From Variovorax sp. WS11 (GTDB lineage: Bacteria; Pseudomonadota; Gammaproteobacteria; Burkholderiales; Burkholderiaceae_C), in assembly GCF_010499245.1 (NCBI RefSeq), contig NZ_JAAGOW010000003.1:186001-250000 (forward strand): DNA of 64,000 nt. Direction: 5' to 3'. Below are positions 51,941-60,298 of the stretch, in pieces (the first letter of the stretch is position 1; each line of letters opens with the position of its first letter). Below the pieces are notes generated by a model. That model had not been told where the DNA came from. It worked only from the letters and a program-made list of their open reading frames with translations, and searched no databases. A program made the translations under genes and the position numbers.

Positions 51941-54900
51941 GTGCGTCTCAACTCGATCAAGCTCTCCGGCTTCAAGTCCTTCGCGGAACCCACCAATTTC
52001 CTTTTGCCCGGCCAGCTGGTGGGCGTGGTGGGCCCCAATGGCTGCGGCAAGTCGAACATCATGGATGCGGTGCGCTGGGTGCTCGGCGAATCGCGCGCCT
52101 CCGAGCTGCGTGGCGAGTCGATGCAGGACGTGATCTTCAACGGCACGACCACGCGCAAGCAGGCCAGCCGTTCGAGCGTGGAGCTGGTGTTCGACAACTC
52201 CGATCACCGCGCCGGCGGCCAGTGGTCGCAGTTTGCCGAGATCGCGGTCAAGCGGGTGCTGACGCGCGACGGCAATTCCAGCTACTTCATCAACAACCAG
52301 CTGGTGCGCCGGCGCGACGTGCAAGACGTGTTCCTGGGCACCGGCCTCGGCCCGCGCGCCTACGCGATCATCGGGCAGGGGACGATCAGCCGGATCATCG
52401 AATCCAAGCCCGAGGAGCTGCGCCTCTTCCTCGAAGAAGCCGCCGGCGTCTCCAAGTACAAGGAGCGCCGCCGCGAGACGGAGAACCGGCTCGGCGACAC
52501 CCGCGAAAACCTGACCCGCGTCGAAGACATCCTGCGCGAGCTCGGCAGCAACCTGGAGCGGCTGGAGAAGCAGGCCGAGGTCGCGACGCGCTACAACACG
52601 CTGCAGGCCGACGCCACGCGCAAGCAGCACCAGCTGTGGTTCCTCAAGCGCAGCGAGAGCGAGGGCGACCAGTCCAAGGTCAAGGCCGATGGCGAGAAGG
52701 CGATCAACGACCTCGAAGCGCGCACGGCCGATCTGCGCCATGTCGAATCCGAGCTCGAGACCGTGCGCCAGGCCCACTACGCGGCCGGCGACCAGGTCAA
52801 CCAGGCGCAGGGCAAGCTCTACGAGGCCAGCGCCGAGGTCGGCCGGCTGGAGGGCGAGATCCGCTTCGTGGTCGAGGGCCGCCAGCGGGTCGAGCAGCGT
52901 CTGGTGCAACTCGGCGAGCAGATCGCGCAATGGAACACGCGCCGCGAAGATGCCGAGGCCGAGATCGAGACGCTCGCCGGCCAGGGCGTGAATGCCGAGG
53001 AGCAGGCCGAGCTGCTGGCCGCGCAGCTCGAGGAGCATGACGCGCGGATTCCCAGCCTCGAAGAAGCGCAGCAACGCACGCAGGACGAGGCCAATGCCCA
53101 GCGCGCCAGCGTCTCGCAGGTGCAGCAGCAGATCCAGGTGCTGGCCGCCGACCAGCGCAACATCGAGGACCAGACCCGCCAGCTGACGCAGCGCGCCGAG
53201 CGCCTGCGCAGCGACCAGAACGCGCTCGCGGCGCCCGACGAGGCGCGGCTGCGCGACCTGCAGGAGCAGCTGGCCGCCGCGCAGGAAGCCGCCAGCGAAG
53301 CCGATGCGCGTCTGCACGAGCTGCAGGACGCCGTACCGCAACTCGACGAGGACCGCCGCGGCAAGCAGCAGGCCGTCAACACGGAGGGCGCGCGCCATGC
53401 CGAGCTGTCGGCCCGGCTCGAAGCGCTGAAGGCGCTGCAGGAGAAGGTCAAGACCGACGGCAAGCTCGCCCCCTGGCTGGCCAAGCACGGCCTCGAAGGC
53501 CTGCAGGGGCTGTGGAGCCGCATCCACATCGAGCAGGGCTGGGAGAACGCGCTCGAAGCCGCGCTGCGCGAGCGCCTGGGCGCGCTCGAAGTCAGCCGCC
53601 TCGACATGGTCCGCGCCTTCGGCGGCGATGCGCCTCCCGCCAAGCTGGCCTTCTACAGCCCGCCCACGGCCGCGGCGCCGCAGGCCCAGGGCGCGCTGCC
53701 GCGCCTCGCGGACCTGCTGCGCCTGGGCGACGCGGGCCAGCAGGCGCTGCTGTCCGGCTGGCTGCACGGCTGCTTCACGGCGCCGACGCTCGAAGAAGCA
53801 CTGGCCCAGCGCGACAAGCTGCAGCCCGGCGAGGCGATCTACGTCCAGAGCGGCCATGCGGTCACCGCCCACGGCGTGAGCTTCTATGCGCAGGATTCCG
53901 AGCAGGCCGGCCTGCTGGCCCGCCAGCAGGAGATGGAAAACCTGGAGCGCCAGCTGCGCGCCCAGACGCTGATCAGCGAAGAGGCCCGCACCGCGCTGGC
54001 CCGTGCCGAGTCCGCCTACGGCGATGCGGCGCAGCGCCTGGTCACGGCGCGGCGCGAAGCGGCCGACACGCAGTCGCGCGCGCACGAGCTGCAGGTCGAG
54101 ACGCTGCGCCTCACGCAGCTGGCCGAGCAGGCGCGCGTGCGCAGCGAGCAGCTGACCACCGACCTCGGCGAGGTCGAGGCGCAACTGGAAGAGCTGCAGG
54201 AAAAGCGCGTCGCTGCCGAAGGCCGCTTCGAGGAGCTGGACATGCAGCTGGCCGACAGCCAGGAGCGCCACGCCCAGCTCGACGAGCGCGTGATCGAGGC
54301 CGGCCGCGCCCTGTCCGCCAGCCGCGAGCAGCACCGCAGCCTGGAGCGCCAGGCGCAGGAGGCAGTCTTCGCGCAGCGCACGCTCGAAGCACGCCGCGCC
54401 GAGCTCAACCGCGCGATCGAGACGGCGACCCAGCAGGTCGTTTCGCTCGCTGAAGAAGACGAGCGCGCTCGCGTCGAGCTCGGCCGCCTGTCTGACGCTG
54501 CGGCCCAGGCCGGGCTGCAGGACGCGCTGTCCCTCAAGCTGGAACGCGAGACGGCGCTGGGCGCCACGCGCAGCCAGTACGACGACCTCACGCTCAAGCT
54601 GCGCGCCAGCGACGAGCGCCGCCTGCAGCTCGAGCGCGAGCTCGACCCGCTGCGCCAGCGCATCACGGAGTTGCAGCTGAAGGAGCAGGCCGCGCGCCTG
54701 GGCTTCGAGCAGTACCAGCAGCTGCTGACCGATGCCCAGGCCGACCTCGAGGCGGTCGCGCGGTCGATCGAGGACGACAAGGTCCGGCTGACCGGCCTGC
54801 AGTCCGAGATCGACCGCCTCAACCGCGAGGTTGCCGCGCTGGGTGCCGTCAACCTTGCCGCCCTCGACGAACTGACGGTCGCGCGCGAGCGCAAGACCTT

Positions 54901-55456
54901 CCTCGATGCCCAGTCGGCCGACCTCAACGAGGCCATCAACACGCTGGAGGATGCGATCCGCAAGATCGACGGCGAGACGCGCGAGCTGCTCGGCGGCACC
55001 TTCAAGATCGTCAACGAGCACTTCAGCCGGATGTTCCCGGAGCTCTTCGGCGGCGGCAACGCCAGGCTCATGATGACCGGCGACGAGATCCTCGATTCCG
55101 GCGTGCAGGTGATGGCGCAGCCGCCCGGCAAGAAGAACCAGACCATCCACCTGCTGTCGGGCGGCGAGAAGGCGCTGACCGCGATCGCACTGGTGTTCGC
55201 GATCTTCCAGCTGAATCCGGCGCCTTTCTGCCTGCTGGACGAAGTGGATGCGCCGCTGGACGACGCCAACACCGAGCGCTACGCCAAGCTGGTGACGGCG
55301 ATGAGCCGCGAAACCCAGTTCCTCTTCATCAGCCACAACAAGATCGCGATGGAGATGGCCGAGCAGCTGATCGGCGTGACGATGCAGGAGCAGGGCGTCT
55401 CGCGCATCGTGGCGGTGGACATGGAATCTGCCGTATCGATGGCCGAGGCAGCATGA
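51941..55456 (+). CDS. smc: Chromosome segregation protein SMC
   Basis: This 1171-residue SMC ATPase condenses and segregates the chromosome. Walker A GPNGCGKSN lies at about 31-39, two long coiled coils (about 170-500 and 660-1000) flank a hinge (about 505-650), and the C-terminal head has signature LLSGGEKALTAIAL (about 1070) and Walker B FCLLDEVDAPLDDANT (about 1097). The start is a GTG at 51941. It overlaps zipA by 4 bp, and the order smc-zipA-ligA is conserved in Betaproteobacteria. ScpA and ScpB are not in the window. Confidence 0.97.
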   Translation: MRLNSIKLSGFKSFAEPTNFLLPGQLVGVVGPNGCGKSNIMDAVRWVLGESRASELRGESMQDVIFNGTTTRKQASRSSVELVFDNSDHRAGGQWSQFAEIAVKRVLTRDGNSSYFINNQLVRRRDVQDVFLGTGLGPRAYAIIGQGTISRIIESKPEELRLFLEEAAGVSKYKERRRETENRLGDTRENLTRVEDILRELGSNLERLEKQAEVATRYNTLQADATRKQHQLWFLKRSESEGDQSKVKADGEKAINDLEARTADLRHVESELETVRQAHYAAGDQVNQAQGKLYEASAEVGRLEGEIRFVVEGRQRVEQRLVQLGEQIAQWNTRREDAEAEIETLAGQGVNAEEQAELLAAQLEEHDARIPSLEEAQQRTQDEANAQRASVSQVQQQIQVLAADQRNIEDQTRQLTQRAERLRSDQNALAAPDEARLRDLQEQLAAAQEAASEADARLHELQDAVPQLDEDRRGKQQAVNTEGARHAELSARLEALKALQEKVKTDGKLAPWLAKHGLEGLQGLWSRIHIEQGWENALEAALRERLGALEVSRLDMVRAFGGDAPPAKLAFYSPPTAAAPQAQGALPRLADLLRLGDAGQQALLSGWLHGCFTAPTLEEALAQRDKLQPGEAIYVQSGHAVTAHGVSFYAQDSEQAGLLARQQEMENLERQLRAQTLISEEARTALARAESAYGDAAQRLVTARREAADTQSRAHELQVETLRLTQLAEQARVRSEQLTTDLGEVEAQLEELQEKRVAAEGRFEELDMQLADSQERHAQLDERVIEAGRALSASREQHRSLERQAQEAVFAQRTLEARRAELNRAIETATQQVVSLAEEDERARVELGRLSDAAAQAGLQDALSLKLERETALGATRSQYDDLTLKLRASDERRLQLERELDPLRQRITELQLKEQAARLGFEQYQQLLTDAQADLEAVARSIEDDKVRLTGLQSEIDRLNREVAALGAVNLAALDELTVARERKTFLDAQSADLNEAINTLEDAIRKIDGETRELLGGTFKIVNEHFSRMFPELFGGGNARLMMTGDEILDSGVQVMAQPPGKKNQTIHLLSGGEKALTAIALVFAIFQLNPAPFCLLDEVDAPLDDANTERYAKLVTAMSRETQFLFISHNKIAMEMAEQLIGVTMQEQGVSRIVAVDMESAVSMAEAA

Positions 55457-56550
55457 GCAATCTCTCGGTCGCGCTGGCGATCCTCGGCGGCCTCGTGCTG
55501 GCCACGGTGGTCGGCTACAACGCCTGGATGTCGCGCCGCAACGCGCCGCGCCAACCCGATGCGCCGGACGGCGCTGCGCCCGAAACGGCGCCGGCGCCCC
55601 TCCGCCGCGAGGAAGAGCCGGTGCTGCACGTGACCGGACATCCGGTCGCCGGCGCCGAGCGGCACGAGCCGCTGTTCGACCCCGACCTGCCCGCGCCCAG
55701 CGCGCTGCCGATCCCGACGGCCGACCGCCGTGGCGGGCTGGACCCGCTGATCGACGTGATCGCGCCCGTCACGCTGGAGGGCCTGGCCTCCGGCGACGCC
55801 GCCATCGCGGCCATGCCGGCCACGCGCCGCGCCGGCAGCAAGCCGGTGGCGATCGAAGGCCTCAATGAGCACACCGGCGAATGGGAACCGGCCGCGCCCG
55901 GCCAGCGCTACGGTGCCTTCCAGGCCGGCGTGCAGCTGGCCAACCGCACCGGTGCGCTCAACGAGATCGAGTACTCCGAGTTCGTGGTCAAGGCCCAGGC
56001 CTTCGCGGACGCGATCAACGGCGCGCCCGAGTTTCCCGAGATGCTCGACGAGGTGGCGCGGGCCCGCGAGCTCGACCAGTTCGCCAGTGCGCACGATGCC
56101 CAGCTGAGCTTCGTGCTGCGCGCGCTGCACGCCGCCTGGAGCCCGGGCTACGTGCAGCAGAATGCCGCGCGGCTGGGCTTCGTGGCCGGGATCATTCCGG
56201 GCCGCATGGTGCTGCCGGCGAGCGAGCTCGGGCTGCCGCCGATCCTGGGCCTGTCTTTCGACACGCAGGCCGCGCTGGCCGACGACCCGGCCCAGTCGGC
56301 CATTCGCGAGCTCACGCTGAGCCTGGATGTGCCCCAGGTCGACCGTAGCGAGCGCCCCTTCGCGCGCATGCGCGAAACGGCCGCGACGCTGGCGCGCGAG
56401 ATGGACGGCGTCGTGACCGACAGCGACGGCCAGCTGCTGCGCGAGGAGACGATGGACGCGATCGGGGCCGATCTCGAGCAGCTCTACGACACCCTCGATT
56501 CGCGCGAGCTGTCGGCGGGTTCGCCGCTGGCCCGGCGCTTGTTCAGCTAA
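55453..56550 (+). CDS. zipA: Cell division protein ZipA-like
   Basis: This 365-residue membrane-anchored FtsZ-binding protein has one N-terminal helix (about 5-22), a Pro/Ala-rich linker (about 30-120), and a C-terminal ZipA FtsZ-binding domain (about 220-345), with NEIEYSEFVVKAQAFADAING nearby. It stabilises the FtsZ ring in the divisome. The N-terminus matches the short anchor type of beta-proteobacterial ZipA. It is coupled to smc by ATGA. Confidence 0.85.
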   Translation: MSNLSVALAILGGLVLATVVGYNAWMSRRNAPRQPDAPDGAAPETAPAPLRREEEPVLHVTGHPVAGAERHEPLFDPDLPAPSALPIPTADRRGGLDPLIDVIAPVTLEGLASGDAAIAAMPATRRAGSKPVAIEGLNEHTGEWEPAAPGQRYGAFQAGVQLANRTGALNEIEYSEFVVKAQAFADAINGAPEFPEMLDEVARARELDQFASAHDAQLSFVLRALHAAWSPGYVQQNAARLGFVAGIIPGRMVLPASELGLPPILGLSFDTQAALADDPAQSAIRELTLSLDVPQVDRSERPFARMRETAATLAREMDGVVTDSDGQLLREETMDAIGADLEQLYDTLDSRELSAGSPLARRLFS

Positions 56551-56577
56551 AAACGCGCTCTGATTCCGGAGATTTCC

Positions 56578-58665
56578 ATGACCTCACGCGAGGAGGCGGC
56601 TCGCGAAGCCGCCGCACTGGGCGAGCAACTGCGCCGCCACGCCCATCTCTACTACGTGCTCGACGCGCCCGAGCTGCCCGACGCCGAGTACGACCGCCTG
56701 TTCCAGCGCCTGCAGGCGCTCGAAGCCGAACACCCCGAGCTGCGCACGCCCGACTCGCCCACGCAGCGCGTCGGCGGCAAGGCGCTGGAAGCCTTCGCCA
56801 AGGTGCGTCACAAGGTGCCGATGCTGTCCATCCGCACCGAAACCGACATCACGCCCGGTGGTGCCAGCGCCTTCGATGCGCGGGTGCGCCGCGAGCTGGG
56901 CCTGGCCGAGGATGCGCCGCAGGTCGAGTACGTGTGCGAGCTCAAGTTCGACGGCCTGGCCCTCAACCTGCGCTACGAGCAAGGCGTGCTGGTGCAGGCC
57001 GCCACCCGCGGCGACGGCGAGATCGGCGAGGACGTCACGCAGAGCATCCGCACGGTGCAGCAGATCCCGCTGCGTCTGCACGGCCAGGGCGCGGAGATTC
57101 CGCCGGTGGTGGAGGTGCGCGGCGAGGTCTATATGCGGCGCGACGACTTCGAGACGCTGAACGAGCGGCAGCGCGAGAAGATCGCCGCCGGGCAGAAGAA
57201 CGAGAAGGTGTTCGTGAACCCGCGCAATGCCGCGGCCGGCGCGGTGCGCCAGCTCGATCCGGCGATCGCCGCGGCCCGGCCGCTGAGCTTCTTCGCCTAC
57301 GGCCTCGGCGAGGTCACGCCGCCGGAGCAGGGCGGGCCCGCGCATGCCACGCAGTTCGACTGGCTGCAGCAGTTCCATGCGTGGGGCTTTCCGATCGGCA
57401 CGCAGACGCAGCGCGCCCGCGGTGCCATTGAGCTGATCGCCTTCCACGAGACCATCGCGCGCCAGCGCGACGCGCTGCCCTACGACATCGACGGCGTGGT
57501 CTACAAGGTCGACAGCCTGGAGCTGCAGCGGCAGCTCGGCTTTGTCTCGCGCGAGCCGCGCTGGGCGGTGGCCCACAAGTACCCGGCGCAGGAGCAGCTG
57601 ACCGAGGTGCTGGGCATCGAGGTGCAGGTGGGCCGCACCGGCAAGCTCACGCCGGTGGCCAAGCTGGCGCCCGTCTTCGTGGGCGGCGTCACCGTGACCA
57701 ACGCCACGCTGCACAACGAGGACGAGGCCCGGCGCAAGGACGTGCGGGTGGGCGACACGGTGATCGTGCGGCGCGCCGGCGACGTGATTCCCGAGGTGGT
57801 GGGCGTCGTGCCCGAGAGCGCGGCGCGGCCGGCGGAGCAGCGCGGCCCGGTCTTCACCATGCCGCACAAGTGCCCCGTCTGCGGCTCCGACGCGCTGCGC
57901 GAGGAGGGCGAGGTCGACTACCGCTGCACCGGCGGCCTGTTCTGCGGCGCACAGCGCAAGGAGGCCATCTTGCATTTCGCGGCGCGGCGCGCGCTCGACA
58001 TCGAAGGCCTGGGCGACAAGCTGGTCGAGCAGCTGGTGGACGGCCAGCTGATCCGCACGCTGCCCGATCTCTACAAGCTGGGCCTCACGACCCTGGCCGG
58101 GCTGGACCGCATGGCCGACAAGTCGGCGAAGAACCTGGTCGACGCCCTGGAAGCGTCGAAGAAGACCACGCTGCCGCGCTTCCTTTTCGGGCTGGGCATC
58201 CGCCACATCGGCGAAAGCACCGCCAAGGACCTGGCCAAGCACTTCGGCAAGCTCGACGCGATCATGGACGCGAGCGAGGAGCAACTGCTGGAGGTCAACG
58301 ACGTCGGTCCGGTGGTCGCGCAGAGCCTGCGCACCTTTTTCGACCAGGCGCACAACCGCGAGGTGGTCGAGCAGCTGCGCGCCTGCGGCGTGAGCTGGGA
58401 AGAGGGCGAGCCGGCGGCGCGCGCGCCCAAGCCCCTCGCGGGCAAGACCTTCGTCATCACCGGCACCCTTCCTACGCTCAGCCGCGACGAGGCGAAGGAA
58501 AAACTGGAGGCAGCGGGCGCCAAAGTGGCCGGATCGGTCAGCAAGAAGACCGATTTCCTGGTGGCGGGCGCCGAGGCCGGCAGCAAGCTCGACAAGGCGA
58601 CCGGGCTGGGGGTGGCCGTGATCGACGAGGCGCAGATGCTCGAGATCCTTGCCAACGGCCTTTGA
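56578..58665 (+). CDS. ligA: NAD+-dependent DNA ligase LigA
   Basis: This 695-residue ligase seals nicks in replication and repair with NAD+ as adenylyl donor. It has the Ia domain (HLYYVLDAPELPDAEYDRL), catalytic Lys in CELKFDGLALNLRY (about 122), an OB fold, a Cys4 zinc finger (CPVCGSDALREEG...CTGGLFCGAQR), helix-hairpin-helix repeats (KDLAKHFGKLDAIMDASEEQLLEVNDVGP region), and a C-terminal BRCT domain (GKTFVITGTLPTLSRDEA). The length is typical. It follows zipA by 27 bp with GGAG before the ATG. Confidence 0.98.
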   Translation: MTSREEAAREAAALGEQLRRHAHLYYVLDAPELPDAEYDRLFQRLQALEAEHPELRTPDSPTQRVGGKALEAFAKVRHKVPMLSIRTETDITPGGASAFDARVRRELGLAEDAPQVEYVCELKFDGLALNLRYEQGVLVQAATRGDGEIGEDVTQSIRTVQQIPLRLHGQGAEIPPVVEVRGEVYMRRDDFETLNERQREKIAAGQKNEKVFVNPRNAAAGAVRQLDPAIAAARPLSFFAYGLGEVTPPEQGGPAHATQFDWLQQFHAWGFPIGTQTQRARGAIELIAFHETIARQRDALPYDIDGVVYKVDSLELQRQLGFVSREPRWAVAHKYPAQEQLTEVLGIEVQVGRTGKLTPVAKLAPVFVGGVTVTNATLHNEDEARRKDVRVGDTVIVRRAGDVIPEVVGVVPESAARPAEQRGPVFTMPHKCPVCGSDALREEGEVDYRCTGGLFCGAQRKEAILHFAARRALDIEGLGDKLVEQLVDGQLIRTLPDLYKLGLTTLAGLDRMADKSAKNLVDALEASKKTTLPRFLFGLGIRHIGESTAKDLAKHFGKLDAIMDASEEQLLEVNDVGPVVAQSLRTFFDQAHNREVVEQLRACGVSWEEGEPAARAPKPLAGKTFVITGTLPTLSRDEAKEKLEAAGAKVAGSVSKKTDFLVAGAEAGSKLDKATGLGVAVIDEAQMLEILANGL

Positions 58666-58768
58666 GGTCTCGCCGAGCTTTACCGTGCGTTACGCAGCTT
58701 CATGCGATAGAAGTCAACAAGGTCTACAAGAGGACGTTGAACACATCAATACCGACCAGGAGTCCATC

Positions 58769-59203
58769 ATGATCAAGAATCGCCGTCTATGGGGTGTTTG
58801 TGCCGTGCTCGGAGGCGCGGCGCTGCTCGGCGGCTGCGTGGCCGTGCCGGGAGGCTCCTACGGGTATTCCGAGCCCTATTACGCGGATCCGGGACCGGTC
58901 GTGGTCCAGCCGAACGTGTACATCGACGGCAGCTATGGCGGCGGTTATGGCGGCGGCTATTACTCCCGTCCGCGCTACCCCTATCCGTACTACGGGGGGC
59001 GCCCCGGCTATCACCCGCATCCGGGCTATCCGCGCGCCGGCTGGGGCGGGCGCCCGGCCGTCCCCGTACCCCCGCCGGCGCACGCCGGGCCGCGCAGCGG
59101 CGGCGGTGCAGGCGTCACGGTGCCGGTCCCGCCGGGTCGCAGCCCGCGCGAGATCAACCGCATGCTGAACTCGCCCGACTCGCGCACCCAGACGCCGCCC
59201 TGA
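58769..59203 (+). CDS. Gly/Tyr/Pro-rich small lipoprotein
   Basis: This 144-residue protein has a signal peptide and lipobox (LLGGC, Cys about 23). The mature part is low-complexity: YGGGYGGGYYSRPRYPYPYYGG, then Pro/His-rich repeats and a C-terminal IN-RMLNSPDSRTQTPP tail. It is probably a surface or periplasmic lipoprotein of unknown function. The ribosome site CCAGGAG sits 7 bp before the ATG. Confidence 0.78.
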   Translation: MIKNRRLWGVCAVLGGAALLGGCVAVPGGSYGYSEPYYADPGPVVVQPNVYIDGSYGGGYGGGYYSRPRYPYPYYGGRPGYHPHPGYPRAGWGGRPAVPVPPPAHAGPRSGGGAGVTVPVPPGRSPREINRMLNSPDSRTQTPP

Positions 59204-59240
59204 GCCCGGGCGCGCGGACCGCGGTGGCGATAATGCCCGC

Positions 59241-59780
59241 ATGACGGTACGCGAGATCCTCAAGATGGGCGACCCCCGGCTGCTGCGCATCGCGCAGCCG
59301 GTCGGCGCCTTCGACACCGACGAGCTGCACCTGCTGGTGCGGGACATGTTCGAGACCATGCACGCGGTGAACGGCGCCGGCCTCGCCGCGCCGCAAATCG
59401 GCGTCGACCAGCAGCTCGTCATCTTCGGCACCGACACCGTCAATCCGCGTTATCCGGACGCGCCGGCGGTGCCGCGCACGGTACTGATCAATCCCGTCAT
59501 CACGCCCATCGGCGACGAGGAAGAAGAGGGTTGGGAAGGCTGCCTCTCGGTGCCCGGGCTGCGCGGTGTAGTGCCGCGCTTCGCCCATGTCCGCTACACC
59601 GGCTTCGACCCCTACGGCGACCCCATCGACCGCACGGTCAGCGGCTTTCATGCGCGTGTGGTGCAGCACGAGGTCGATCACCTGCTGGGCAAGCTCTATC
59701 CGATGCGGGTGCGCGATTTCTCGCGCTTCGGCTACACCGAGATCCTGTTTCCGGGTCTCGATGCGGCCGAAGACGAGTAG
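59241..59780 (+). CDS. def: Peptide deformylase
   Basis: This 179-residue metalloenzyme removes the N-formyl group from nascent proteins. Conserved motifs are GAGLAAPQIGV (motif I, about 47-57), EGCLSVPG (motif II, metal Cys about 100) and QHEVDHLLGKLY (motif III, HEVDH). The spacing is standard. Acidic DEEEEGWEGC precedes motif II. It is not paired with fmt here, so the genome probably has a second copy. Confidence 0.96.
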   Translation: MTVREILKMGDPRLLRIAQPVGAFDTDELHLLVRDMFETMHAVNGAGLAAPQIGVDQQLVIFGTDTVNPRYPDAPAVPRTVLINPVITPIGDEEEEGWEGCLSVPGLRGVVPRFAHVRYTGFDPYGDPIDRTVSGFHARVVQHEVDHLLGKLYPMRVRDFSRFGYTEILFPGLDAAEDE

Positions 59781-59789
59781 CCCGGACGA

Positions 59790-60194
59790 TCAGTTGTAGC
59801 GGCCGCCCGTGCCGCCGACGCTGAAGCGGCCGGCACCCATGAAGGCCACGGCCAGCGCGCTGAAGAGGAACAGGCCCTGCAGCTCCAGCTCCCAGCCGCC
59901 CTGCTTGTTGAGCATACCGATCTGCTTCATGTGCACCAGCCAGATCGCGACCAGCATATTGATGACCACGATCCATGCGGCCGGCCGCGTGTAGAGGCCG
60001 ATGATCAGCAGCACCGGCGCGACGATCTCGCCGACATAGACCAGGTAAGCCAGGGCGCCCGGCAGGCCATGCGCAGTCAGCATGCTGGCCGCGAAGCCCA
60101 CGCCGCCGTTGATCTTGGCGATGCCATGCAGCAGCATCAGGATGCCCAGGGCCAAGCGGAGGATGAGTTTGCCGGTGTCGTCGGAACGGATCAT
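59790..60194 (-). CDS. DoxX-family membrane protein
   Basis: This 134-residue protein has four hydrophobic helices, with the DoxX pattern RLALGILMLLHGIAKINGG (about 13-31), YVGEIVAPVLLIIGLYTRPAA and a conserved Gly-rich end (GAGRFSVGG). It is probably an inner-membrane protein; some relatives take part in quinone or thiosulfate metabolism, but no partner is seen here. It is convergent with def, 9 bp apart, and the ATG at 60194 is the family start. Confidence 0.85.
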   Translation of the reverse strand: MIRSDDTGKLILRLALGILMLLHGIAKINGGVGFAASMLTAHGLPGALAYLVYVGEIVAPVLLIIGLYTRPAAWIVVINMLVAIWLVHMKQIGMLNKQGGWELELQGLFLFSALAVAFMGAGRFSVGGTGGRYN

Positions 60195-60298
60195 GTTCGA
60201 AAGCCTTTCTGTTGTTAAAAAAACAGGGGCGATTGTGGTCGATTCCGCGCGCGTCTTCCTGACCGTCCTCTGACGGCCTGGGGAGACTCCCAGGCCGC

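Noticed and set aside
51902..55336. Very long open frame antisense to smc
   Set aside because: High GC and the coiled-coil codon pattern keep the opposite strand open. The translation is Arg/Leu/Ala-biased with no domain, and smc on the plus strand is certain.
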